A DNA stretch of 64,000 nt from SOIA01 sp964346585 (GCA_964346585.1 CAYFVQ010000175.1:1-64000); one strand, 5' to 3'; shown: positions 33,373-42,933, numbered from the stretch's first letter. Numbers and translations are program-made. The notes: generated from the sequence alone by a model not told the origin.

Positions 33373-34569
33373 ATGGGTAATTCAGCTATCGAGAAAGCCA
33401 AAGACTACTTTGGCCAGATTGTCGAAGAACAACTCAATCGCGTGGAAGCATTGAAGAAAGCTCAGGACTGGATCGATTATTCCCAGGTGAAACCGATTAT
33501 CATCGGCATCATCGGCGGAGACGGAATCGGCCCTTTCATTGCCGTAGAAGCCCGCCGGGTCCTTGAGTTCATGCTCCAGGAAGAAGTTAAAAGCGGAAAA
33601 GTCGAGATGCGCAACATCGAAGGATTGACCATAGAAAACCGGGCCGAGCAGAACAAATCCATCCCTGATGATGTCCTGGAAGAGATTAAAAAATGCCACG
33701 TCACTCTTAAGGGTCCAACCACCACGCCACGGAAAGGCGATCCTTGGCCCAACATTGAGAGCTGCAATGTGTCCATGCGGCGCTATCTGGACCTGTTCGC
33801 CAATGTCAGGCCTGTCAAAGTCCCAAAGGACGGAATCGACTGGATGTTCTTCCGAGAGAACACCGAAGGCGCTTATATCATGGGAAGCAAAGGAATCAAC
33901 GTCACCGAAGACTTGGCGATGGACTTTAAAGTCATCACTTCCCAGGGCGCAGAGAGAATTATCCGTTTGGCGTTTGATTACGCTAAAAAGAATAACATCA
34001 ACAAGGTGACAATCGTGACTAAAGCGAATGTCGTCAAGACATCGGATGGAAAATTCCTGGATATCGGCTACAAGATTGCCAAGGAATACCCCGAAGTCGA
34101 GGTGGATGACTGGTACATCGACATCATGACCGCGAAGCTCGTTGACCCCAAACGCCGAACTCAATTTAGAGTCGTTGTCCTCCCGAATCTCTATGGGGAT
34201 ATTCTGACCGATGAAGCAGCTGAATTCCAGGGAGGAGTTGGGACTGCTGGAAGCGCCAATATCGGCAAACAGTACGCCATGTTCGAAGCCATCCACGGAT
34301 CGGCTCCCCGCATGGTAAAGGAAGGACGGGCTCAGTATGCTGACCCATCCAGCATGATTCGTGCCGCCTCCCTGCTGATCAACCACATCGGCTACCCTGA
34401 AAGAGCCAAAAACCTGGAAATGGCTTTGGATATCTGCGGCCAGTACGAGAAAAAACTAGTCCTCACAGGACGGGACACCGGAGCGACAGGCGCAGAACTC
34501 GCTGACTATATCATGGAAACTCTCCAGGATCCTAACCTAAAGGACAAGTGGGAAAGCTTCACAAAATAG
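33373..34569 (+). CDS. icd: isocitrate dehydrogenase (isocitrate/isopropylmalate family)
   Basis: This 398-residue enzyme has IGGDGIGPFIAVEARRV near the N-terminus and the substrate-binding SCNVSMRRYLDLFANVRPVK. It also has FFRENTEGAY, a metal-binding NLYGDILTDEAAEFQGGVG and the cofactor loop EAIHGSAPRMVKEGRAQY. It oxidatively decarboxylates isocitrate to 2-oxoglutarate. The cofactor loop has Arg-Met in place of the residues that mark NADP in E. coli Icd, so coenzyme preference is open. A GGAGGAATA ribosome binding site precedes the ATG. The TCA context (acnB upstream, mdh downstream) supports isocitrate over isopropylmalate. Confidence 0.88.
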   Translation: MGNSAIEKAKDYFGQIVEEQLNRVEALKKAQDWIDYSQVKPIIIGIIGGDGIGPFIAVEARRVLEFMLQEEVKSGKVEMRNIEGLTIENRAEQNKSIPDDVLEEIKKCHVTLKGPTTTPRKGDPWPNIESCNVSMRRYLDLFANVRPVKVPKDGIDWMFFRENTEGAYIMGSKGINVTEDLAMDFKVITSQGAERIIRLAFDYAKKNNINKVTIVTKANVVKTSDGKFLDIGYKIAKEYPEVEVDDWYIDIMTAKLVDPKRRTQFRVVVLPNLYGDILTDEAAEFQGGVGTAGSANIGKQYAMFEAIHGSAPRMVKEGRAQYADPSSMIRAASLLINHIGYPERAKNLEMALDICGQYEKKLVLTGRDTGATGAELADYIMETLQDPNLKDKWESFTK

Positions 34570-34644
34570 ACTTATCGACGAAAGAAGGCAAGCTTCGGTC
34601 TAAACAAACCTAAGAAGCCGCTCTATTCGACGCATAAGAATGAT

Positions 34645-34690
34645 AAAAAGAGACAAGGCACTTTCAAAAGAGTGTCTGTCTCTTTTTTTT
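34645..34690 (+). terminator. rho-independent terminator after icd
   Basis: A stem AAAAAGAGACA...CACT pairs with AGTG...TGTCTCTTTTT, followed by a run of T (34682-34690). It lies 75 bases after the icd stop, so icd is probably transcribed separately from mdh. The remaining bases to 34898 show no gene; a TATAAT at 34870-34875 may be the mdh -10 box. Confidence 0.75.
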
Positions 34691-34898
34691 GGCTCCGATT
34701 GAACTTCTTCTTGACTGCAAAAATAATATGAATTATATTCATGTATCAATTAAGCAGGGTTCCCTAAAGAGCAATCCAAAATTACACGCACCAGAATCTC
34801 AAGAGAGGCTAAACAGCACATAAGCTGAGCAAACAAGAGATGTGCGAATGAAATAATCTTCATTCTCTTTATAATCAAATATAACAGGAGGTTTAATA

Positions 34899-35825
34899 AT
34901 GAGGAAAAAAATTACAGTCATCGGAGCCGGTCATGTTGGAGAAGTCACTGCATTCAAGATTTCTGAGAAAGAGCTAGGCGACGTCGTCCTGCTGGACATC
35001 ATCGAAGACATGCCCATCGGAAAAGGACTGGACATTCGCGAAGGCGGACCGGTCGGGAAATACGACTCTGCCATCATCGGCACAAACTCCTATGCTGACA
35101 CCAAAGACTCTGACATCGTAGTGATCACTGCCGGAAAACCCAGAACACCGGGAATGAGCCGTGATGAGCTGGTCGATTCAAATGTCAAGATTGTGAAGCC
35201 CGTAACTGAAGAAGTCATCAAGCACTCCCCCAACGCCATACTCCTTGTCGTCTCCAACCCTCTGGACGCCATGACCTACACCGCTTTCAAGGTCAGCGGA
35301 TTCCCGAAAAACAGAGTCTTCGGAATGGCTGGGATCCTTGACACCACTCGCTTTCGAGCATTTCTCTCTATGGAAATGAACGTTTCCGTTGAGAGCATCC
35401 AAGCACTCGTCCTCGGAGGACATGGGGACACCATGGTTCCAATTGCACGCTACACGACAGTCTCTGGAATTCCTGTCTCCCACTTCATCCCTGAAGACAG
35501 GCTCAATGAAATCATCGATAGGACCAGAAAGGGTGGCGGTGAGATCGTTAAATATTTGAAAACGGGAAGCGCTTATTATGCGCCCTCGCTCGCTGTCGCA
35601 GAAATGGTGGAATCCATCGTTAAAGACAAAAAGAAGATACTCCCCTGCGCAGCCTATCTGGAAGGAGAGTATGGGATCAATGGTATATACTTCGGAGTCC
35701 CCATCAAGTTAGGCGCTGAAGGAGTCGAGGAGATCATTGAGATTGACCTTACAGATGAAGAGAAAGAAATGATCAAAAATTCTGAAGCAGCTGTCCGGAC
35801 AGTCATCGACTTGCTTAAGCTTTAG
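34899..35825 (+). CDS. mdh: malate dehydrogenase (LDH-like clade)
   Basis: This 308-residue NAD-dependent enzyme has a Rossmann motif VIGAGHVGE and the substrate loop AGKPRTPGMSRDEL, whose arginines distinguish malate dehydrogenases from lactate dehydrogenases. It also has NPLDAMTY, the catalytic Asp in LDTTRFRAF (DxxR) and the catalytic His in LGGHGDTMVP. It interconverts malate and oxaloacetate. An AGGAGG lies 7 bases before the ATG. It is followed after 5 bases by the fumarase beta-subunit gene, linking adjacent TCA steps. Confidence 0.95.
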   Translation: MRKKITVIGAGHVGEVTAFKISEKELGDVVLLDIIEDMPIGKGLDIREGGPVGKYDSAIIGTNSYADTKDSDIVVITAGKPRTPGMSRDELVDSNVKIVKPVTEEVIKHSPNAILLVVSNPLDAMTYTAFKVSGFPKNRVFGMAGILDTTRFRAFLSMEMNVSVESIQALVLGGHGDTMVPIARYTTVSGIPVSHFIPEDRLNEIIDRTRKGGGEIVKYLKTGSAYYAPSLAVAEMVESIVKDKKKILPCAAYLEGEYGINGIYFGVPIKLGAEGVEEIIEIDLTDEEKEMIKNSEAAVRTVIDLLKL

Positions 35826-35830
35826 AGAGA

Positions 35831-36385
35831 ATGGCTGAGCACAGGATCGAAACTCCGGTTTCAGATGAAACCATAGAGAAACTACAGGCTGGAGACAGAA
35901 TCTTCATCACAGGTTACCTCTACACAGGGAGGGATTCCGCTCATAAAAAACTGATTGAACTTGTGGATGAAGGGAAAGAGCTACCGATCGATGTCAAGGG
36001 TCAGATCATCTATTACGTGGGACCCACTCCTGCTCGTCCTGGAAAACCCATAGGGTCCGCGGGACCAACCACCAGCTACAGGATGGACTCCTTTGCCCCC
36101 ACTCTTCATTCCCTTGGTCTCAAAGGCACAATCGGCAAAGGATCCAGGAATGAAGAAGTCAAGGAATCCTTAAAAAAACACAAAGCCGTCTATCTTGCGG
36201 CCGTGGGAGGAGCCGGGGCTCTTATTTCGAAAACCATAGAAGAAGCCGAAGTCATTGCTTATCCAGAATTGGGCCCTGAAGCCATCAGAAGAGTCAAAGT
36301 CAAAGACTTTCCCTGTATTGTCATTAATGACATGCACGGCGGCGACCTGTATGAAGAAGGGAAAAAGAAATACAGGAAAGAGTAA
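35831..36385 (+). CDS. fumarate hydratase, class I, beta subunit / C-terminal domain protein
   Basis: This 184-residue protein corresponds to the C-terminal (beta) half of iron-sulfur fumarases and L(+)-tartrate dehydratases. Its motifs are GDRIFITGYLYTGRDSAHKK, GPTTSYRMDSFAP and LAAVGGAGALISKTI. In two-subunit enzymes this part shapes the substrate pocket, while the alpha subunit carries the cluster cysteines. The alpha gene, usually immediately upstream, is missing here; mdh occupies that place. It must be encoded elsewhere or the protein acts otherwise. The mdh association favours fumarase over tartrate dehydratase. Confidence 0.85.
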   Translation: MAEHRIETPVSDETIEKLQAGDRIFITGYLYTGRDSAHKKLIELVDEGKELPIDVKGQIIYYVGPTPARPGKPIGSAGPTTSYRMDSFAPTLHSLGLKGTIGKGSRNEEVKESLKKHKAVYLAAVGGAGALISKTIEEAEVIAYPELGPEAIRRVKVKDFPCIVINDMHGGDLYEEGKKKYRKE

Positions 36386-36533
36386 GAACAAAGCTGAATA
36401 ACGCTCATTAAGTAAAAATCTGATTCCGCGCTTTTCCAGACAGAACTCTGAGGCCTGAAGAAAACATCTCCAGTCTAATCACAGAACGGACTCCAAAGTG
36501 AGTTGAACGACTCCAACAAAGGATAAAAAAACA

Positions 36534-37694
36534 ATGAAAATTCATGAGTACCAAGCCAAACAAATCCTCAATCAGCATGGGGTTCAAATCCCTAAGGGAA
36601 AAGTGACTGATGATCCCTCCAAAGCTAGGGAAATTGCAGAGGAGATCGGTCCCAAGGTTGTGCTTAAAGCCCAGGTGCATGCGGGTGGACGAGGCAAGGG
36701 AGGTGGAATCAAGCTTGCGAGCAGCTCTCAAGAAGCCGAAAAAATCGCAAAGGAGATGATCGGGATGACCCTGGTCACGCATCAAACAGGGCCAGAAGGA
36801 AAACCTGTGAAACGAATCTTGGTCGAAGAAGCTCTGGATATCGACAGGGAACTGTACATCGGAATCGTCATAGACAGGGCTAAGGAAGCACCAGTTGTCA
36901 TGGCATCTTCAGAGGGCGGTGTCGAGATAGAAAAAGTCGCAGCCGAGACTCCGGAGCTGATTTTCAAAGAATACATCAACCCAGCCACGGGATTTCTCGC
37001 CTTCCAAGCCAGGAATCTCGCCTTCAAGCTGGGCCTTATAGGAGACACCTTTAAACAGGCTGTCAAGTTCATCATGAGCCTCTACAAAGCCTTCGAAGCC
37101 ACAGACGCCTCCCTGGCTGAAATTAATCCCCTGCTTGTGACCAAACAGGGCAATGTCCTCGCCCTGGATGCGAAAATGAATTTTGACGATAATGCCCTTC
37201 CCCGGCACCCCGACATCAAAGAAATGAGGGACCTGGATGAGGAAGACCCCTTGGAAGTGGAAGCCTCTAAATTCGACCTGAACTACATTAAGCTGGACGG
37301 GAATGTCGGCTGCATGGTGAATGGAGCTGGATTAGCCATGGCCACCATGGATATCATCATGCACTCAGGAGGGATGCCGGCCAACTTTCTTGATGTTGGA
37401 GGCGGTGTTTCGGAAGAGGCTGTCCAGAATGCATTCAAGATTCTTGTTTCGGATGAGGATGTCAAAGCCGCGCTGATCAACATCTTCGGAGGTATTGTCC
37501 GATGCGATTTAGTGGCGAGCGGCATTGTGAATGCCGCCAAGGAATTGAGCCTGACTATTCCAATGGTGGTCAGACTCGAAGGAACAAACGTCGAAGAAGG
37601 AAAGAAGATTCTTAAAGAATCAGGCCTCTCCTTTTTTCCGGCAGAGTCGATGAAGGAGGCGGCTGAGAAAGTCGTTCCCCTTGCCAAACAATAA
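36534..37694 (+). CDS. sucC: succinyl-CoA synthetase, beta subunit
   Basis: The product has 386 residues: an ATP-grasp domain from MKIHEYQAKQILNQHGVQIP with the nucleotide loop KAQVHAGGRGKGGGIKLA, then a CoA-ligase domain with NGAGLAMATMDIIMHSGG and NIFGGIVRCDLVASGI. With SucD it makes ATP or GTP from succinyl-CoA, a substrate-level phosphorylation step that also consumes the product of methylmalonyl-CoA mutase. The gene ends 19 bases before sucD. Nucleotide specificity is not readable here. Confidence 0.96.
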   Translation: MKIHEYQAKQILNQHGVQIPKGKVTDDPSKAREIAEEIGPKVVLKAQVHAGGRGKGGGIKLASSSQEAEKIAKEMIGMTLVTHQTGPEGKPVKRILVEEALDIDRELYIGIVIDRAKEAPVVMASSEGGVEIEKVAAETPELIFKEYINPATGFLAFQARNLAFKLGLIGDTFKQAVKFIMSLYKAFEATDASLAEINPLLVTKQGNVLALDAKMNFDDNALPRHPDIKEMRDLDEEDPLEVEASKFDLNYIKLDGNVGCMVNGAGLAMATMDIIMHSGGMPANFLDVGGGVSEEAVQNAFKILVSDEDVKAALINIFGGIVRCDLVASGIVNAAKELSLTIPMVVRLEGTNVEEGKKILKESGLSFFPAESMKEAAEKVVPLAKQ

Positions 37695-37713
37695 GTGACG
37701 AAAGGAGCAGAAA

Positions 37714-38583
37714 ATGAGTATTATCATCGATGAAAAAACGCGGGTTGTGGTCCAGGGAATCACAGGAGGAGAAGGGACATTTCACACCCAAAGGATGCAG
37801 GAATACGGAACAGCCGTGGTTGCCGGTGTCACTCCGGGTAAAGGAGGAACGACGCATCTCGAGGTTCCAGTTTTCAACTCTGTTGCCGAGGCCGTAGAGA
37901 AGGAAGGCGCGAATGCTTCGGCTATTTTTGTCCCTGCTTTCTTTGCAGCTGATGCGGTTATGGAATCCGCCGCAGCGGGGATCAAATGCATCGTCTGCAT
38001 CACCGAAGGAATTCCCACTTTTGACATGATCAAGGTGAAATCATTCCTCAAGGACACAGACTGTTGTATGATTGGCCCTAACACGCCAGGCATCATATCC
38101 CCTGGGAAATGTAAAATCGGAATTATGCCCGGCCACATCCACACTCCCGGTTCGATAGGCATCATCTCCCGGTCAGGAACTCTCACCTATGAAGCCGTGG
38201 ACCAGGTGACACAGCTCGGATTCGGACAATCGACAGCCATCGGGATTGGCGGTGACCCTATCGTCGGGCTCAAATTTATAGACCTCCTGAAACTCTTTAA
38301 AGAGGACAAAGATACAGAAGGAGTTATCCTTATCGGTGAAATCGGGGGCACAGCCGAAGAAGAAGCGGCAGAATACATTAAAGCCGAATTCACAAAGCCT
38401 GTAGTGAGCTTTATCGCAGGCCAGACCGCCCCTCCTGGACGAAGGATGGGCCATGCGGGTGCGATCATCGCTGGAGGCAAGGGTACAGCCAAAGAGAAAA
38501 TGGAAGCCCTAGAAGCCGCCGGAGTCTATGTCGCCAAGAGCCCGGCTGAAATAGGCCTAAAGGTCAAAGAAGCCCTAAGCTGA
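37714..38583 (+). CDS. sucD: succinyl-CoA synthetase, alpha subunit
   Basis: This 289-residue protein has a CoA-binding Rossmann domain with QGITGGEGTFHTQRMQEYG, the ligase domain with GPNTPGIISPG and SRSGTLTYEAVDQ, and the phosphohistidine loop GRRMGHAGAIIAGGKGTA (His near residue 246). AAAGGAG precedes the ATG. It forms the active complex with the upstream-encoded beta subunit. Confidence 0.96.
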   Translation: MSIIIDEKTRVVVQGITGGEGTFHTQRMQEYGTAVVAGVTPGKGGTTHLEVPVFNSVAEAVEKEGANASAIFVPAFFAADAVMESAAAGIKCIVCITEGIPTFDMIKVKSFLKDTDCCMIGPNTPGIISPGKCKIGIMPGHIHTPGSIGIISRSGTLTYEAVDQVTQLGFGQSTAIGIGGDPIVGLKFIDLLKLFKEDKDTEGVILIGEIGGTAEEEAAEYIKAEFTKPVVSFIAGQTAPPGRRMGHAGAIIAGGKGTAKEKMEALEAAGVYVAKSPAEIGLKVKEALS

Positions 38584-38627
38584 CAATAATAAAAAGAATG
38601 CTCCGGCTTTTGGATTAAAAAACACGC

Positions 38628-38736
38628 ATCTTTTTCCCCAGCGAGGAAAAAGATACTCGGTTTCAGGCTCCGCTCTCCTCTCCTGCGGAGAGGAGCCATG
38701 CCCGCTCCGCCTTCAAACGGTTTTTTTCACCCATAA
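38628..38736 (+). repeat. structured intergenic repeat, shared with 4821-4909
   Basis: A perfect 10-base-pair hairpin ATCTTTTTCC/GGAAAAAGAT (38628-38654) leads into the shared block TCGGTTTCAGGCTC...CATGCCCGCTCCGCC...CAAACGG, ending in a T run. A second perfect stem CTCCTCTCC/GGAGAGGAG (about 38675-38695) is compensated in sequence relative to the other copy. The remaining gap to 38954 shows no gene. Confidence 0.6.
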
Positions 38737-38954
38737 GCCTTCGCAGAATAGGATTACTGATTTCGCTGGCGCAAAGCCTGCGTGTTTTCGATGCACTCAG
38801 TCTGATCTATAGTACCTCCTGTTATTACGGATTTGAATATACTATCCACGATTCTCCCTGGTTTGAAATCCGAATCAAACAAGAAGTATAATGAGAGGAG
38901 CCTTATGGGTTGACCATTTAAACAATTGTTGAGCGTTCGATTCCAAAGATAGAA

Positions 38955-39785
38955 ATGATTCGCCTGAAAAACATTCTGACTGTGATTCTCTTTCTTTTTT
39001 GTGTGGTTTGTCTCTTAACTGTTTACCAGCCGGGATGTTCCGATACATCAACTTCTCTTCCGTCAGGAATCAAACCGATTTCACTCCAGACAGAGCACGC
39101 TGGAAAAGAAACAGAAATTCTGGTGGATAAAAAATATCTCTTGGGAAAATTCGAACCTGCTCAGGCTGAAGGTTTTATCGAAGCTGACTTAAAATACACA
39201 AATAATCGTCGTCTGTATCTACGGCAAGAGACCTACGAGGCTTTCACCCGAATGCATGACGCCGCTCTTCAATCTGGCTTAAAGCTGACTATTATTTCAG
39301 CTACCCGAAATTTCAATTCTCAAAAATACATATGGGAAAGAAAATGGAACGGGAAGACGCCCGTTGATGGGAACAATCTTGCCGAAACAGTGATCGATCC
39401 CGTAGAAAAAGCCAAAACCATCCTCAAATTCAGCTCTATGCCGGGAACATCCCGACATCACTGGGGAACGGACATTGACCTTAACTCTCTCAACAACAAA
39501 TATTTCTCAACAGGAGAGGGGAAAAAAATATACACCTGGCTCACAGAAAATGCCTCGGATTATGGTTTCTGCCAGACCTATACAGAGAAGGATTCCACAC
39601 GGCGCACAGGATATGAAGAAGAAAAATGGCACTGGTCATACCTCCCGCTGGCCAGACCGCTCTTAGACCAGTACACTCAAAAAGTCAGTTATGATGATAT
39701 AAATGGCTTTTTGGGGTGGGAAACAGCGAAAGTATTAAGAGTGATTAAAGACTATGTCCAATCCATCAATAAGAACTGCAAATGA
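38955..39785 (+). CDS. M15 family D-alanyl-D-alanine carboxypeptidase (VanY-like), exported
   Basis: This 276-residue protein has an N-terminal signal or anchor helix (about 5-25) ending near a Cys28 (QPGC, a poor lipobox). The zinc motif SRHHWGTDID (166-175, SxHxxGxDxD) and the downstream EKWHW (His226) are those of VanY/DacB-type D,D-carboxypeptidases, which trim the terminal D-Ala from peptidoglycan stems. An essential arginine region ISATRNFNSQ is also present. It probably acts in wall maturation; resistance to glycopeptides is not implied without vanHAX. Confidence 0.87.
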   Translation: MIRLKNILTVILFLFCVVCLLTVYQPGCSDTSTSLPSGIKPISLQTEHAGKETEILVDKKYLLGKFEPAQAEGFIEADLKYTNNRRLYLRQETYEAFTRMHDAALQSGLKLTIISATRNFNSQKYIWERKWNGKTPVDGNNLAETVIDPVEKAKTILKFSSMPGTSRHHWGTDIDLNSLNNKYFSTGEGKKIYTWLTENASDYGFCQTYTEKDSTRRTGYEEEKWHWSYLPLARPLLDQYTQKVSYDDINGFLGWETAKVLRVIKDYVQSINKNCK

Positions 39786-39824
39786 TGGGCTCAGCGCAAA
39801 AAACTGAGTGAATACCTTTCTTAT

Positions 39825-41528
39825 CTACCGTTTCCATTTTTTATAGGATACAATGGGGAGGTTTTTTTTCCCTGTATACCTGAAAAAAGAAAAGATATCC
39901 CCAGTTTCGGGAACGAGTTTGAACTTCCAGTAGCGGATCAGCCCGTACTGCGACTCAGGCTCGAGAAGACACGGAATCAGTTTCGCTCCCGCTTGAGCAC
40001 AGCTCACATAAAAATCCTCTCTTTTTACGATTGTCTGGAGACTCTTCTTCTCCACCTGTATTTCTTGGGGAGGGAGGTAATCATATTCAGCCGGAACAAC
40101 GTTTCCAACCTGGTAAACTTCGACTTTAAGAGCGATGTCCTTAGTGAACATATCCACCTCCAGACCATGGCGAAGCAGAGTTTCCACCACATCCTGGTGC
40201 TTGGCCGGAATGACATACCCTAAAGGTCTGGGGACACTGAGAGCCGGCTCCACATTTGGGAACCAATTTTTCTCGACTTCCTTGACGACTTTCAAAGTTG
40301 AAGGATAGGAGTAAGGCTCGAAATCAGCTTGAGTCAGGGGTTCGCCAGCTTTCTTATCTACTTTGAGAATCCCTCTGACCGGAGACTCCGACCTCTCGAA
40401 ACGTTCGATCCTCAACTCCGGTGCTTTCGCGCTTCTGGCATACTTCATCCTCAGATGAACAAGGTCTTCAGGAGAAAGAGCCCTGGCTTGTGCCACAAGA
40501 TCCTCTCGGAGACCTCTCACTGTAGAAACGATCTCAGCCCCATGTTTGGCAACGCTCTCGGCCAAAAACCTCATCCCAAAATACTGCCATCTCGTCCTTT
40601 CTCTCAGAGTCTCAACATCATGGCGGGACGCCCCTTCCTGAATGAAAGAGAGAGTCTCATAAATCCCCAAACTGTTCCGACCATCGTTGAGGTCTGTGGT
40701 GCTAAATCGTTTCATCGTCTGCCTCTCGCCCAGGTCTTCTTCTCGGTAACGCACTCCAGCAGAAGAATCTATCCCCATACGCTGAGTGACAAGATACTCA
40801 TGGAAGGTGATGTTCTTTTTCCTCAGTTTTTTCTCTACCTCAGTTAAAATCGTGTTTCTGGAAATTTCTTGAAACCAGGGATGAATATTGACATTGGATA
40901 CACAGCCGATGGAAACTCGGTAGAAGTCGTCTCCCTTCTCATGAATATCCAAGGTGACCTCAGGCATCCAGGACCTGAAAACACGATGGATAGCCATAAC
41001 TTCTGGGGACTCCAACTTGACATGATCTCGATTTAAATCCAGGTCTTGTTCGTTCCGGCGCTGGTCATACCAATTCCCGTAAGGATTGGCTTGAGGGATG
41101 ATCAGAAAATTGACTTTTTTGAGCAAGGACTTCATCTCCCCGATAGCGAGGTCCCTGATCAGCCACAAGACAGCCTCTTTAGCTGATTGTTCATTCCCAT
41201 GCTGAGACGCCACGATCAGGAAGGACGGCTTTTCATTGTTGAGCTGAGGAGGACTGTCCGTCCCTTCTTCTGTGATTATACAGAGGTAAAGGTCTTTCGC
41301 AGCATAATCCCTGACCTCTAATGTCTGGCCGATGATCCGTATTTCCAGCTCTTTCGATAGTTGATCCAGCCGGCTGAGAAACCGGCTGACCTCTTCATGT
41401 TGACTGTACTGAGTGAAGTTTATCTCTTCGGCCGGAGTTTTAACGGTTCTGGCCAGCAGGGTTGTGACAGAGAGAAAGAAGATAAAAATGATGAAAACCG
41501 ATTTTTTAAAATATTTTGTATTGGCCAT
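39825..41528 (-). CDS. M14 family zinc carboxypeptidase, secreted
   Basis: The product has about 567 residues. A signal peptide (about 1-27) is followed by an M14 peptidase domain whose zinc ligands are His110 and Glu113 in SQHGNEQSA. The arginine-containing LDLNRDH segment and a later DIHEKG follow in the family order. The C-terminal 200 or so residues are an additional domain of unknown role. The ATG at 41528 is preceded by GGGAGGTGG; a start ten codons upstream is less likely. It fits extracellular or periplasmic protein degradation. Confidence 0.85.
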   Translation of the reverse strand: MANTKYFKKSVFIIFIFFLSVTTLLARTVKTPAEEINFTQYSQHEEVSRFLSRLDQLSKELEIRIIGQTLEVRDYAAKDLYLCIITEEGTDSPPQLNNEKPSFLIVASQHGNEQSAKEAVLWLIRDLAIGEMKSLLKKVNFLIIPQANPYGNWYDQRRNEQDLDLNRDHVKLESPEVMAIHRVFRSWMPEVTLDIHEKGDDFYRVSIGCVSNVNIHPWFQEISRNTILTEVEKKLRKKNITFHEYLVTQRMGIDSSAGVRYREEDLGERQTMKRFSTTDLNDGRNSLGIYETLSFIQEGASRHDVETLRERTRWQYFGMRFLAESVAKHGAEIVSTVRGLREDLVAQARALSPEDLVHLRMKYARSAKAPELRIERFERSESPVRGILKVDKKAGEPLTQADFEPYSYPSTLKVVKEVEKNWFPNVEPALSVPRPLGYVIPAKHQDVVETLLRHGLEVDMFTKDIALKVEVYQVGNVVPAEYDYLPPQEIQVEKKSLQTIVKREDFYVSCAQAGAKLIPCLLEPESQYGLIRYWKFKLVPETGDIFSFFRYTGKKNLPIVSYKKWKR

Positions 41529-41688
41529 TATCCACCTCCCTATTCGGACGGAAGACAACCTAACGCCCCTTTGAAATCATAAAAGTAAGGTCTTTTCTCT
41601 CTTTCTTCTTTACAAGATGAGAGAAAATGATGGTTCAACCCTGCTTTCCCAGATGGAGGATTAAAACCTCGCTCTCTGCCTTAAGAAA

Positions 41689-42933
41689 TCAATTCGTTTC
41701 TTCTTTTTTCTCAGGAAGAGTGAACTTTAACAGGATTTCTACTTGGCGCGCCTCCCGAAGGAGCTGAAATCTCACTTCTTCATCCCACTTGAATTGCGCC
41801 AAATATATCCTCAGCTCGTTCACATCAAAAAAGCTCATCCCATCAACAGAGAGAATGATATCTCCCTTTTCAAAACCGGCATTCAAAGCCATTCCGTCAA
41901 TGGGCCGACTTTCGATAACCAGATTATCCAGCCCTTCGAACTTCTTCAGCCTCAATCCGACAGAGGGAAACGCTGGTCTCTTTTCTTCCGGAATACCCCA
42001 GACATAATCTGCAAAAGTCCTTGCCACTGTTAAGCTGCTTTCTCCTTCTGGAATTTCGACACATATGACAGTTTTGAAAGGCCGACGAGTTCTCTCATAG
42101 GCCCGCATGTTTATTCCCAAATTGTAAAGAAGGTGACCTGATCCAGCCAGAACAACCACTTTTTTATTCTCTCTCTTTTGGGCTCGAACAGCATTAAACG
42201 CCATGACTTCATCCCACGCCGATTGAGCTCTGTAGAGTCCGGCAAATGCCATTTCCAAGCCTTTTCCCTTCATCTGATGAGGGAGTTCTGCGCTTTCGAA
42301 AATCGTCCGAATCAGTGTCTTGTGCTCCTCATAGGAGAGGTCAGGATCAGGGATAATCTCCTTCTCTTCATCGGACAGAGCATCCCATCCTTGCATCCTG
42401 ATTTTTGTGATGAGTTTCCTCGGAGCGTTGAGCGCGTAAAGGGGGATCTTGCTATCCTTGGCAAATTTAAAAATTCCCTTGTAAAATTCAAAATTAAAAT
42501 TCCAGTTCACATACCATTGAGATTCTTGGATGAACTCATCCTGAGAAAGTATTCCCACGCTCCATTTATTCAGAGCCTCTTGGTTGGTGACAGGAAACAT
42601 TTCTAAGCCCACAGATACATTCCGGTCCTGCTCGTACAAGGCTTGAATGATTTTCGTTTGGATATCATGCATTGGCAAGCTGTTATGCGTCTCTCCCACA
42701 TAGACAAAATCAGAGTTCTTCATTTCCAAGATCATCTTGGAAAATGGAATGGCTTTCCCTTCTTGCGCAGAGTATATTTTTCCGGGCGTGACATTCATCG
42801 TCTTATCTTTCAGTTTTTTATTCCCGAGTTTGAGAGTTAAAGTCTTATCCTCTTGTTCGATTCCGCTCAATACAGAAGCCATGAGGATGAGGATCAGTCC
42901 CATTGAATTTTTCTTCATAAACATTCTTATCAT
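41689..42933 (-). CDS. ChaN-like (Cofac_haem_bdg) protein with C-terminal PDZ domain
   Basis: The product has 414 residues with an N-terminal signal sequence. A ChaN/PF04187-like domain (about 60-300) starts with YVGETHNSLPMHDIQ, includes VSVGLEMFPVTNQEAL and ends with the VVLAGSGHLLYNLGI block. A PDZ domain (about 320-405) has GLRLKKF and GFEKGDIILSVDGM. ChaN homologues bind haem in Campylobacter and relate to erythromycin-esterase/TraB-type folds. The function of the PDZ fusion is unknown. The ATG follows GAGGAG. It sits behind the M14 peptidase gene on the same strand but 160 bases apart. Confidence 0.78.
   Translation of the reverse strand: MIRMFMKKNSMGLILILMASVLSGIEQEDKTLTLKLGNKKLKDKTMNVTPGKIYSAQEGKAIPFSKMILEMKNSDFVYVGETHNSLPMHDIQTKIIQALYEQDRNVSVGLEMFPVTNQEALNKWSVGILSQDEFIQESQWYVNWNFNFEFYKGIFKFAKDSKIPLYALNAPRKLITKIRMQGWDALSDEEKEIIPDPDLSYEEHKTLIRTIFESAELPHQMKGKGLEMAFAGLYRAQSAWDEVMAFNAVRAQKRENKKVVVLAGSGHLLYNLGINMRAYERTRRPFKTVICVEIPEGESSLTVARTFADYVWGIPEEKRPAFPSVGLRLKKFEGLDNLVIESRPIDGMALNAGFEKGDIILSVDGMSFFDVNELRIYLAQFKWDEEVRFQLLREARQVEILLKFTLPEKKEETN

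Noticed and set aside
33382..34386. 334-residue reading frame on the minus strand
   Set aside because: It is the exact antisense shadow of isocitrate dehydrogenase; the plus-strand protein is clearly conserved.
36579..36600. GGGGTTCAAATCCCT resembling a tRNA T-arm
   Set aside because: It is part of the sucC coding sequence, and no acceptor or anticodon arms surround it.
40329..40847. 172-residue plus-strand reading frame
   Set aside because: Shadow of the M14 peptidase gene; low-complexity composition and no start signals.
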